Of a DNA stretch of 13,308 bases, positions 1 to 6,676 are shown one piece after another. The stretch's first letter is position 1. The number at the start of each line of letters is the position of its first letter. The stretch is taken from the NCBI GenBank assembly GCA_902774195.1, contig CACYHM010000010.1, forward strand, positions 1 to 13,308. The letters are read 5' to 3'. Source of the DNA: an uncultured Eubacteriales bacterium. Lineage in GTDB: Bacteria > Bacillota_A > Clostridia > Peptostreptococcales > Anaerovoracaceae. Position numbers and translations under genes: made by a program. The notes below the pieces were generated by a model. It searched no databases, was not told the DNA's origin, and was given only the letters and a program-made list of their open reading frames with translations.

Positions 1-138
1 CACATAACCCTCGAATACCTGGATCCTTTCTCTCTGGCCTTCGATGATCTTGACGTGCACTCTGAGAGTGTCGCCTACCTTGAACTCAGGAATGTCTTCC
101 TTCCTGTAATCCATTGTGATCTGGTCTAAAATGTTCAC
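1..138 (-). CDS. rplS: 50S ribosomal protein L19, N-terminal part (runs off the left edge)
   Basis: Forty-six codons are visible, reading [15 protein letters not shown] and continuing through [14 protein letters not shown] and [14 protein letters not shown]. This is the conserved N-terminal half of bacterial L19, a large-subunit protein that sits at the subunit interface near bridges with 16S rRNA. The start is a GTG at 136-138, chosen because the family begins almost exactly here and because a purine-rich AGGAAGGAGAG lies about 6-8 bases upstream. An ATG eight codons further in would cut off conserved sequence and has no such site. The gene lies 170 bases downstream of the Xer-like gene and has its own candidate promoter and structured leader, so it is probably transcribed separately. 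The rest of the gene lies outside the window. Identity is very secure. Confidence 0.95.
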   Translation of the reverse strand, partial: MNILDQITMDYRKEDIPEFKVGDTLRVHVKIIEGQRERIQVFEGYV

Positions 139-239
139 GTTATTCTCTCCTTCCTCTCAAGACGTTCTTGGAGCCTCCGACCGAATGCCGTCTCCAGAGG
201 ACCGCCCGTAATAACCTTGCTGTCTGCGCGACAGCCCTA
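139..239 (-). ncRNA. Structured 5' leader of rplS (L19 autoregulatory-type leader)
   Basis: The roughly 100-nt untranslated leader can fold well. Near its 5' end is a perfect hairpin, GCTGTC-GCGCA-GACAGC (219-235). Further in, GUUAUU (215-210) is complementary to AAUAAC (144-139), directly against the GTG start. UCCUCU (201-196) is complementary to AGAGGA (157-152), which abuts the Shine-Dalgarno sequence. UGGAG (196-192) can pair with CUCCA (173-169). These nested pairings enclose the ribosome binding site. L19 leaders that mediate feedback by the protein are known upstream of rplS in low-GC Gram-positive bacteria, and position and layout fit that class. I saw the pairings directly. Assignment to the known family is inference, made without a covariance search. 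Confidence 0.6.
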
Positions 240-241
240 AT

Positions 242-270
242 AAGGTATCACAGGACAATGGATAATTCAA
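242..270 (-). promoter_or_regulatory. Candidate sigma-A promoter for rplS
   Basis: On the minus strand TTGAAT (265-270) is followed after exactly 17 bases by TACCTT (242-247), with a TG one base before the -10 box (extended -10). The -10 match is poor (3 of 6), but the spacing and the TG motif are good. A transcription start 6-8 bases downstream would fall just before the first leader hairpin, as expected for a leader-controlled gene. It lies in the gap after the Xer-like gene, where no clear terminator is visible. Confidence 0.45.
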
Positions 271-308
271 GGGTTTTATTCACTTTTTTGCGTTTTTTCC
301 GGTCTTTT

Positions 309-1187
309 TCAGGCCCGCGGATGGCAGGCGCTGAAGACCTCCCTCACATGTATGTCCGTCACGGCCAGATATGCTCTGCCGACCGACATGTCTTCAAAGC
401 CCATAAGCTCCTGCAGGGTCTTGAGGTCCCCTCCGTTCTGAAGGATGTGTACCGCGAAGCTGTCCCTCAGGATCTGCGGCGTCATGCGGTTGCCGACGCC
501 GATCTCTTCGCCGTAGTCCTTTAGTATCTTCCATATTCCCTGCCTGGTCAGAGGCTCTCCTCTGAAATTGACGAAGACGTGGTCCTCTGCGCTGTGCCCG
601 CTTCCCTTCAGAGAGTCGTATACATTGTCTATATACTCGTTGAGTGCGGCAGCGGCATACTTTCCGAGCGGGACTATCCTGCTCTCGTCATTGGAATCCC
701 TGAGCGTGACGAAGTTCATCCTGAGGTTCAGGTCTTCGAATCTGAGCCTGACGACCTCGGTCACTCTGGCGCCCGTGCCGTACATGAATTCCAGCAGCGC
801 CTTGTCGCGTGTCCCCTTTCTGTCATCGAACGGCAGCTCCATGAGCTTTCCGGCTTCTTCGATGGTCAGATAATCTATCTGTCTCCTGTCGCCCTTGACC
901 GCCTTGATCCTCGAGAACGGGTTCTCGCTCATCAGTCCCTTGCCTATGGCATAGTCGTAATATGTCCTGAGGGCCGACACCTTGCGGTTGATCGTGGCCT
1001 TGGATTTGTTGTCGTTGCTGAGTTCCATAACGTATGCGACCGCATCGCTTCCGTCGCAGTCGTTCAGCTCCTTTGCACCGCGGCTTTTGAGAAATTTTTC
1101 GAAAGCCGCCAGATCCCTTTCATACGCGATGAGGGTGTTCTCGGCCTTACGCTTCTCGGTCCTCATGTATTCTATGAATTCACGCAT
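309..1187 (-). CDS. XerC/XerD-like tyrosine recombinase with degenerate active site
   Basis: This 292-residue protein has the two-domain plan of Xer recombinases: an N-terminal SAM-like core-binding domain (about 1-95) and a C-terminal catalytic domain (about 105-285). Xer proteins resolve chromosome dimers at dif, and family length (about 290-300) matches. Gap-free alignment to the usual motifs shows R141 (GTGARVTEV), R241 (PQILRD) and nucleophile Y273 (GRAYLAV) kept. The beta-hairpin lysine is replaced (S165 region), the first histidine of HxxR is Q238, and the usual GH is GF (F264). The residue after R241, normally His, is Asp. The reading frame is intact. It lies 12 bases after the NUDIX gene, with GAGGTG before its ATG. 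A nudF-xerD proximity is known in Bacillus, so it sits in the XerD position, but strand-cleavage activity is doubtful. Streptococcal XerD-like proteins that lack catalytic residues are a precedent. Confidence 0.85.
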   Translation of the reverse strand: MREFIEYMRTEKRKAENTLIAYERDLAAFEKFLKSRGAKELNDCDGSDAVAYVMELSNDNKSKATINRKVSALRTYYDYAIGKGLMSENPFSRIKAVKGDRRQIDYLTIEEAGKLMELPFDDRKGTRDKALLEFMYGTGARVTEVVRLRFEDLNLRMNFVTLRDSNDESRIVPLGKYAAAALNEYIDNVYDSLKGSGHSAEDHVFVNFRGEPLTRQGIWKILKDYGEEIGVGNRMTPQILRDSFAVHILQNGGDLKTLQELMGFEDMSVGRAYLAVTDIHVREVFSACHPRA

Positions 1188-1199
1188 CAGCTCACCTCT

Positions 1200-1717
1200 T
1201 TATATCTCGCCGGCCATCCTTGCGTAAAGGACGCCGATTATAGTCTTGCTGTCTTCTATCTCTCCCGACATGATCATGTTCACCAGTTCGTCGGCGTCGT
1301 ATTCGAGCAGCTCGATACACTCCGTATCGTCCCAGTGGGTCTCTCCCGGAGTGAGGTCCCTGCAAAGGAAAACATGCAGGTGCTCGCTCGAGTAGCCGCA
1401 GGTCGGATAGAAGGATAGCCCGCCGTATAGCCGGTCTCTTCCGTGAATTCCCTTGTTGCAGTCACCACGGGATCCTCTCCCGGATCGGTCTTGCCGGCCG
1501 GAAGTTCGAGGAACGCGCTCTCGAGAGCCTTTCTGTACTGCCTCTCCATGAGTATCTTGCCCTCGTCCGTGACCGCTACCATGATGGCCCCGCCGTTATG
1601 CTCGACGATATCTCTTACCGCTTCGCCTCCGACGGACTCCACTATATGGCTGCGCACTTTGAACACAGGTCCTTCGTAGACGAGCCTGCTGCTTATCGTT
1701 TTCTCTTCAAATACCAT
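1200..1717 (-). pseudogene. nudF: NudF-type NUDIX hydrolase (ADP-ribose pyrophosphatase family), frameshifted
   Basis: The first 100 residues match ADP-ribose pyrophosphatases, including a complete Nudix box G75-x5-E81-x7-REFTEETGY (catalytic residues R89, E90, E93, E94). After G100 the frame yields unrelated sequence and stops at 1280. One frame over, the expected C-terminal half is present without interruption: LSFYPTCGYSSEHLHVFL, then a DDTE motif, then DSKTIIGVLYARMAGEI and a TAA at 1200-1202. Joining the two gives 172 residues, normal for the family. The break lies at the GGG run at 1419-1421; one extra G would restore TAGLSFYP. No slippery heptamer for programmed -1 shifting is apparent, so this is a real mutation or a base-calling error. 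AAGGTG precedes the ATG, and the Xer-like gene follows after 12 bases. Family members hydrolyse ADP-ribose to AMP and ribose-5-phosphate. Confidence 0.85.
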
Positions 1718-1771
1718 TTATGACACCTTTACTGATAATTTTATCTGTGTCTATTTTAGCACATCGGAGCT

Positions 1772-2131
1772 TCAGATAAGCATCAGATTTTTGGCGAGTT
1801 CGCGTATGAAAAACTGCCTCCACCTCCTCCACGTGTTCTCATGAGCCATGTCGTCGAAAGGTATGCCGTATATGATGCTGTCGAGGGTCTTCTGCCTGTA
1901 TTCTTCAGGCACAAGGCCGAGGGCCGCTCTCACACAGTCGAGCTTGAACCTCGCCTGGGTGAGGACGCCTGCATCCCTGATCACTTCCTCCTCGTCCACG
2001 AAGAACACGAACTCCTCTTCGCTGTGGTTGTACCTGTCGGCCGCCTCGAGCCTCCTGAGCCGGTCAAGGTCTTTGATTATCCAGATGCACTGATAGTAAA
2101 CGGCCTTTGGAACACGAAGTTTCTTTCTCAT
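1772..2131 (-). CDS. Small hypothetical protein resembling phage RinA/ArpU-like regulators
   Basis: The start is the ATG at 2129-2131, giving 119 residues, because AAGGAGG lies six bases before it. A 15-residue upstream extension to an earlier ATG has no such site and a non-conserved look. The protein is probably all helical. It has an N-terminal basic stretch (MRKKLRVPKAVYY), a middle with an acidic run (about 35-52), a VPEEYRQ segment at 74-80, and a C-terminal segment PFDDMAHENTWRRWRQFFI (91-109) before its end LAKNLMLI. That last part looks like the helix-turn-helix end of small sigma-region-4-like proteins common in Firmicutes prophages and conjugative elements (RinA/ArpU types, often late-gene activators). 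This is pattern recognition, not a search result. No other phage gene is nearby. A palindromic element lies directly upstream and the NUDIX gene follows after 54 bases. Function is otherwise unknown. Confidence 0.7.
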   Translation of the reverse strand: MRKKLRVPKAVYYQCIWIIKDLDRLRRLEAADRYNHSEEEFVFFVDEEEVIRDAGVLTQARFKLDCVRAALGLVPEEYRQKTLDSIIYGIPFDDMAHENTWRRWRQFFIRELAKNLMLI

Positions 2132-2259
2132 GGTCGCCCTCCTTGTGTTTTCACATTGGTCTGTGCTGTTTCGCACATTCTACACATCCGGGCAGAGCGT
2201 TATATGACGGCCGTGTGATGAGGGATCCTGATGCCGGATTTCGGTCATTTTTTGCAGGA

Positions 2260-2335
2260 TAAAGGTAAATAATTGTAACGGGGCCTGACCCCGTTAGATT
2301 AAACTAACGGGGTCAGGCCCCATTAAATACCTTTA
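2260..2335. repeat. Nested palindromic element (REP/MITE-like), possible bidirectional hairpin
   Basis: The core is a perfect 18-bp inverted repeat, GGGGCCTGACCCCGTTAG (2280-2297) and its exact complement (2304-2321), around a 6-base ATTAAA loop. Outside it lie shorter perfect arms TAAAGGTA (2260-2267) and TACCTTTA (2328-2335). Each core arm is itself partly self-complementary (GGGG-CCTGA-CCCC), so two small hairpins or one long one can form. It lies just past the stop of the PHP gene and could end or protect that transcript, but no T-run follows on either strand. The nested GGGGTCAGGCCCC pattern resembles REP-type palindromes mobilised by RAYT (Y1) transposases. That assignment is inference. 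Confidence 0.7.
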
Positions 2336-2343
2336 ACTATGTA

Positions 2344-3231
2344 TTATGGTCTGTGGTATACGTCGAAGTCCCTTCTCGATTCAAGCGAGTGGAAGTCCGA
2401 GCCTCCGGTGATCATCAGCCCGTGCTCCTTCGCGTACTGCACCAGGAGTTCCTGCTGCATCTCGCTCGCGGACGGATGATAGCATTCAAGTCCGTCGATG
2501 CCGTAAGAGACCATGGTATCGATTATATGGAACATCCTAGGCTTGAATACCTCGAAGCTCTCGTCGCGGCGTCTCTGTTCCATCGGATGCGCCATCACCG
2601 CCAGACCGCCGCCGGCGTGAATGGTTTCGACAGCCTTCTTTGAAGGCATGGTCACCTTCTTTATAGCCTTGAGGTCAGGCTCTCTGAATATGGTGCTGAA
2701 AGCTTCGTTGACGCTGCTCACTATGCCTTTTTTGATGAGGATCTTGGCAAAAGTCGGCTTTCCGACGTATCTGCCGCCGTTTATTTTTTTGACGTCATCT
2801 TCGGTGATGCCGAAGCCTCTCGTGTTGAGAGCGTCCATGAACTGCCTGTTTCTTTTGTTCCTGTCGGCAATGACCTCGATGACCACATCGAGGAATATCT
2901 CGTTTTCAGGATCGAATCCGTACCCGAGCATGTGAAGGTCGTCGCCGACCGCATCTTCGGAGTCGAACTCTATGCCGTAGATAAAAGGCATCCCGATCTT
3001 TTTCGCGTAGGTCATGCCGGCGACCGAGCCTCCGATAACGTCGTGGTCGGTTATGGCGAGCAGTTCATACCCCTCTTTCACGCGCATGTCAATAAGCTCT
3101 TCAGGTGTCATCGCTCCGTCCGAGAACGTAGTGTGCATGTGAAGATCCTTTTTGAGGTCCGATTCGATCAGAGCTCTCAGTTCGTCATGATCAAGTTGTG
3201 TTGTATCACAGAGATTCAACATCTTCTTCAT
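2344..3231 (-). CDS. PHP-domain metal-dependent phosphoesterase (YciV/TrpH-like)
   Basis: This 295-residue protein carries the motifs of a polymerase-and-histidinol-phosphatase (PHP) domain that binds a trinuclear metal centre: DLHMHTTFSDG (H31, H33, D38), ITDHD (D62, H63), GIEF (E88), H100, MAHP (H215) and GGSDFHS (D279, H281). All expected ligands appear present. The E. coli relative YciV (RNase AM) is a 5'-3' exonuclease and 3',5'-nucleoside bisphosphate phosphatase, so a role in RNA or nucleotide turnover is likely, though the exact substrate is inference. The ATG at 3231 lies inside the end of the hypoxanthine phosphoribosyltransferase gene, a 26-base overlap that suggests translational coupling. 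No strong ribosome binding site precedes it, and a second ATG three codons on is an alternative start. The protein is soluble with no signal sequence. The palindromic element follows its stop. Confidence 0.88.
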   Translation of the reverse strand: MKKMLNLCDTTQLDHDELRALIESDLKKDLHMHTTFSDGAMTPEELIDMRVKEGYELLAITDHDVIGGSVAGMTYAKKIGMPFIYGIEFDSEDAVGDDLHMLGYGFDPENEIFLDVVIEVIADRNKRNRQFMDALNTRGFGITEDDVKKINGGRYVGKPTFAKILIKKGIVSSVNEAFSTIFREPDLKAIKKVTMPSKKAVETIHAGGGLAVMAHPMEQRRRDESFEVFKPRMFHIIDTMVSYGIDGLECYHPSASEMQQELLVQYAKEHGLMITGGSDFHSLESRRDFDVYHRP

Positions 3232-3754
3232 CCAGATAGCTTATATAGCGGAGGCCTCTGAACCTCTGGTCGAAATCAAGTCCGTATCCGATCACGAAGA
3301 GGTCATCCACCTCGAATCCTACATAGTCGGGACTCACGTCGTCGGTCCTTCTGGCCTGCTTGTTGAGCATGGTGCAGAGCTTGACCGACTTAGGGCCTCT
3401 CTCTTCGAGCTTAGGCAGCATGTAAGAAAGAGTCCGTCCCGTGTCGACTATGTCTTCGACGACTATGACATTATGGTTGTACATGTTGACCTGAGGGTCG
3501 AAGCTGATTTTGACAACGCCGGAACTCACCGTCGACGCGCCGTAGCTGCTCGCCGAAAGGAAGTCGATCTTGGCGTCGGTCTTCATGTACCTGAGGATAT
3601 CCGAGAACCAGAGCACCGAACCCTTGAGCGTGCAGAGCAGTATGACTTCCTCTCCTTTGAAGTCTTTGTCGATCTGCCCGGCGATCTCCTTCGCCCTTGC
3701 CTGGATCTGTTCTTCAGAAAACAGCAGTTTTCCGATGATCTTTTCTTCTGCCAT
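3206..3754 (-). CDS. hpt: Hypoxanthine (guanine) phosphoribosyltransferase
   Basis: This 182-residue type I phosphoribosyltransferase transfers phosphoribose from PRPP to hypoxanthine or guanine, giving IMP or GMP in purine salvage. Visible motifs, numbered from the second ATG, are the LKGS loop (K44-S46), the PRPP-binding loop VIVVEDIVDTGRTL (96-109) with acidic pair E100/D101, and the purine-binding DLFVIGYGLDFDQRFRGL near 151-168. Length is normal for bacterial Hpt. Two adjacent ATGs occur (3757 and 3754). The second is preferred because AAGGAG lies six bases before it and because it forms a TGATG overlap with the engB stop, which implies coupled translation. Its 3' end overlaps the PHP gene. 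Hpt is often found near tilS-ftsH in Firmicutes, so its place after engB is a local arrangement. Confidence 0.95.
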   Translation of the reverse strand: MAEEKIIGKLLFSEEQIQARAKEIAGQIDKDFKGEEVILLCTLKGSVLWFSDILRYMKTDAKIDFLSASSYGASTVSSGVVKISFDPQVNMYNHNVIVVEDIVDTGRTLSYMLPKLEERGPKSVKLCTMLNKQARRTDDVSPDYVGFEVDDLFVIGYGLDFDQRFRGLRYISYLDEEDVESL

Positions 3755-4347
3755 CATTGTCTCCTTTCGATCAGGTCCTGCATCGCATCGAGCAGTTCCT
3801 CATCACCTGTCCTCTTAAGAGCCGATACCGGTATTAGTATATCACTTTTTCCCATACCCAGTGTCTGTCTGATTTGTTTTAGAGCCTTCGCTTTTTCATT
3901 CGTGCCGAGCTTGTCGGCTTTGGTGGCGGCGACTATCCCGTCCAGTCCGTAGTACTTCAGATAATCGTACATCTGCACGTCCTGCGCGCTCGGCTTATGC
4001 CTTATGTCCACAAGCTGCACCACCTTCAGAAGAGTCCCTCTGTTTTCGAGATAGCCCTCGATCATGGCTCCCCACTTTTCGCTTTCGCTCCTGCTGACCT
4101 TCGCGAAGCCGTATCCGGGCAGGTCAACTATCCTGAACTCGTCATTGCACCTGTAGAAATTTATGGTCCTGGTCTTGCCCGGGCTTCCGGACACCCTGGC
4201 CAGGCTCTTCCTTCCGGTGATGAGATTCAGAAGAGAGGATTTGCCGACATTGGACCTTCCCGCGAACGCGATCTCGGGGATGTCCTCCGGCGGATATTGC
4301 GACGCCTTCACGGCGACGGCTTCCAGTTCAGCTTTCGTTATCTTCAT
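3754..4347 (-). CDS. engB: Ribosome-assembly GTPase EngB/YsxC
   Basis: This 197-residue TRAFAC-class GTPase helps late maturation of the 50S subunit in the cytoplasm. The G motifs appear in order: G1 GRSNVGKSS (30-38), G2 threonine within SPGKTRTINFY (55-65), G3 DLPGYG (75-80), G4 TKADK (142-146) and G5 VSAL (174-177). The KTRTINFY signature is typical of the EngB/YihA branch, and the length matches. The ATG lies seven bases after the lon stop; the TAG stop of lon is part of the sequence TAGAGGCGAGATG, so GAGG serves as ribosome binding site. The lon-engB pair is conserved in Bacillus (lonA-ysxC). Its stop overlaps the hpt start. Confidence 0.97.
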   Translation of the reverse strand: MKITKAELEAVAVKASQYPPEDIPEIAFAGRSNVGKSSLLNLITGRKSLARVSGSPGKTRTINFYRCNDEFRIVDLPGYGFAKVSRSESEKWGAMIEGYLENRGTLLKVVQLVDIRHKPSAQDVQMYDYLKYYGLDGIVAATKADKLGTNEKAKALKQIRQTLGMGKSDILIPVSALKRTGDEELLDAMQDLIERRQ

Positions 4348-4354
4348 CTCGCCT

Positions 4355-6676
4355 CTAATTCAGCACGACAGGTATCACTTCTTCGAAGTCCTTAACAGGG
4401 ATGAATTCGATCTTGCGGCGCACCGAAGCCGGTATGTCTTCGAGGTCAGGCACGTTCTCTTCAGGGATGATCACCCTTCGTATGCCCTGCCTGTATGCCG
4501 CGAGCGTCTTCTCCTTGAGTCCGCCTATCCTCAGCACCTTGCCCCTCAGCGTTATCTCGCCCGTCATGGCGACGGTCTTGTCGGCCTTGCGGTCCGTAAG
4601 AAGCGAGAACAGAGCCGAGCACATGGTGATTCCGGCGGACGGTCCGTCCTTAGGCGTAGCGCCCTCAGGGATGTGGATCTGGATGTCGTAGTCCTTGAAC
4701 ACATCCTTGCCGATCTTATACTTGCCGGATATGGACTTGATGTATCCGAGTGCCGTCTGGGCAGACTCCTTCATTACATCGCCCATCTGGCCAGTCAGAA
4801 CGAGCTTGCCCGAACCCGGCATCTTGACGGTCTCTATCGTCAGAGTGACTCCTCCGACCGATGTCCACGCCAGTCCGGTGGTGACGCCGACTTCCGGCTC
4901 GAGCGATCCGATGTCGTCTATGAACACCCTCTTGCCGATGTACGACTTCAGGTTGCCCGGAGTTACGGCGTTCTTCGACTGCTTCCCGCCTACTATGTTG
5001 CGGGCTGCCTTGCGGCAGGCGTTTCCGATCTCCCTTTCGAGGTTCCTGACTCCGGCCTCGCGGGTATAGTATTCGATGATGTCCCTTATCGCCGCCTTGC
5101 TGATGCTGAACTGCGTCCTTTTCAGGCCGTTCTCCTTCATCCTCTTAGGCACAAGATAGTCAGTCGCGATGTGGACCTTTTCTTCTTCAGTATAGCTCGA
5201 AAGCTCGATGACCTCCATCCGGTCTAGGAGCGGCGCCGGTATGGTCGCCGTCGTGTTTGCGGTCGTGATGAACATCACGCCCGAAAGGTCGAACGGTATC
5301 TCGAGATAGTGGTCTGTGAACGTGCTGTTCTGCTCAGGGTCGAGCACTTCGAGCAGAGCCGAAGCCGGGTCTCCCCTGAAGTCGCTTCCGATCTTGTCGA
5401 CTTCGTCGAAGAGGAAGAGCGGATTGTTCACCTTCGCCTCGATGATGCTGTTGATGACCCTGCCCGGGATGGCTCCGATGTATGTGCGCCTGTGGCCCCT
5501 GATCTCGGCCTCGTCCCTGACTCCGCCGAGCGACATCCTCACGAACTCCCTGTTCGTGGCTCTTGCTATCGATCTTGCTATCGAGGTCTTGCCCACTCCC
5601 GGAGGACCGACAAGACAGATGATAGGGCCCTTGTTCTCTTTCGTGAGATGCTGCACCGCGAGGTGTTCGAGTATCCTCTCCTTGACCTTTTCGAGCCCGT
5701 AGTGATCCTCGTTGAGTATCTTCTCGGCTTTTTTGAGGTTCCTGTTTATCTTTGACGACTCGTGCCACGGAAGCTCGAGTATGGTCTCGATGTACGTTCT
5801 CGACACGTTGGCGTCAGGGCTCATAGGAGTCATCTTGCTGAACTTGTCGATCTCTTTTCTGACCTTGGTGTCGACCTTCTCGCTGAGCTTGAGCTCGTCG
5901 AGTTTTTCCTTCCACTGGCGGGCCTCATCGTCGATGTCCTCGTCCTCGCCGAGCTCCTCCTTTATCACCTGGAGCTGCTCTCTGAGGTAATACTCCTTCT
6001 GGCCGCGGTTCATGTTCTTGACCACGCGGTTGTTTATCCTCTTGGCGATCGACAGGATGTTGTTCTCCCTTCCGATCATGTCGACGAGGTGGCCTATCCT
6101 GAGCTTTACCGAATCGATCTCGAGAAGAGTCTGCTTGAGATCGAAGCTCACGTCTATCTCGTTGGCGATCAGGCTGCACAGGAGAGACGGATCGTCTATG
6201 TCGTCGATGAGCGTCCTTCCCGCCGATTCGCCCTGTCCGGTGAGCTCGAGGTATTTGAAGTACATCTGCCTGAGCACGCGGATATTCGCCTGCATGCCGA
6301 TGTCGTTCATGTCGTCGTCATAGTCTTCGGCAACGGTGTAGTCGCAGGTGAGCATCCTTCCTTCATCATAGATCTCGTCGATGAATATCCTCTGCTCGAT
6401 GACCACGAGTATGCGCACGTAGTCCTCGTTCTTCTTGACGACCTGCCTGACTCTGATGAGCGTGCCTGTCAGATAGCAGTCTTCCTTTTTAGGATCGCTG
6501 ACCGAAGGGTCTCTCTGAGCAGACACCGCAATATATTTGTCGCCGTTCATCGCATGATCAACGGCGGCAAGTGATTTATCTCTTCCGATGTCGAATCCCA
6601 CGATCGTCCCCGGGAAGAATGTCTGTCCTCTCAGAGGGATATACGGGATCCTGCTTATATTTTCGGATACGGTCAT
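4355..6676 (-). CDS. lon: ATP-dependent protease La (LonA)
   Basis: The 773 residues carry all LonA domains: an N-terminal substrate-binding LAN domain (about 8-200), a coiled-coil stretch (about 220-290), an AAA+ module with Walker A GPPGVGKT (357-364) and Walker B FLFDEVDK (D424, E425), and a C-terminal serine-lysine protease domain. The catalytic serine is S680 in PKDGPSAG and the lysine is K723 in GGLKEK, 43 residues apart as in E. coli Lon. Lon forms a soluble cytoplasmic hexamer that degrades misfolded and regulatory proteins. The ATG shares one base with the clpX stop (TAATG), so lon is probably translated by coupling. The length is typical of Gram-positive Lon. No damage is visible. 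Confidence 0.98.
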   Translation of the reverse strand: MTVSENISRIPYIPLRGQTFFPGTIVGFDIGRDKSLAAVDHAMNGDKYIAVSAQRDPSVSDPKKEDCYLTGTLIRVRQVVKKNEDYVRILVVIEQRIFIDEIYDEGRMLTCDYTVAEDYDDDMNDIGMQANIRVLRQMYFKYLELTGQGESAGRTLIDDIDDPSLLCSLIANEIDVSFDLKQTLLEIDSVKLRIGHLVDMIGRENNILSIAKRINNRVVKNMNRGQKEYYLREQLQVIKEELGEDEDIDDEARQWKEKLDELKLSEKVDTKVRKEIDKFSKMTPMSPDANVSRTYIETILELPWHESSKINRNLKKAEKILNEDHYGLEKVKERILEHLAVQHLTKENKGPIICLVGPPGVGKTSIARSIARATNREFVRMSLGGVRDEAEIRGHRRTYIGAIPGRVINSIIEAKVNNPLFLFDEVDKIGSDFRGDPASALLEVLDPEQNSTFTDHYLEIPFDLSGVMFITTANTTATIPAPLLDRMEVIELSSYTEEEKVHIATDYLVPKRMKENGLKRTQFSISKAAIRDIIEYYTREAGVRNLEREIGNACRKAARNIVGGKQSKNAVTPGNLKSYIGKRVFIDDIGSLEPEVGVTTGLAWTSVGGVTLTIETVKMPGSGKLVLTGQMGDVMKESAQTALGYIKSISGKYKIGKDVFKDYDIQIHIPEGATPKDGPSAGITMCSALFSLLTDRKADKTVAMTGEITLRGKVLRIGGLKEKTLAAYRQGIRRVIIPEENVPDLEDIPASVRRKIEFIPVKDFEEVIPVVLN

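Noticed and set aside
1718..1771. TATAAT-like boxes (TAAAAT) upstream of the NUDIX gene.
   Set aside because: No acceptable -35 box lies at 16-18 bases from either candidate, and AT-rich sequence gives such matches by chance.
2280..2321. The 18-bp inverted repeat read as a plain Rho-independent terminator of the PHP gene.
   Set aside because: No run of T follows on the minus strand (GTTACAATT) or the plus strand. The nested outer arms suggest a dispersed element instead, although some effect on termination is possible.
4163..5227. Long open frame on the plus strand opposite lon (354 codons); similar ones at 5762-6574 and 6571-7920.
   Set aside because: These are antisense shadows of lon and clpX, which have full family motifs. 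The plus-strand products show no recognisable domains, and Leu/Arg/Val-rich composition is what mirrored codons give.
5560..5590. Tandem CTTGCTATCGA repeat inside lon.
   Set aside because: It encodes SIARSIAR after Walker A, where the family has a stretch of the same length, so it is not an insertion or a regulatory repeat.
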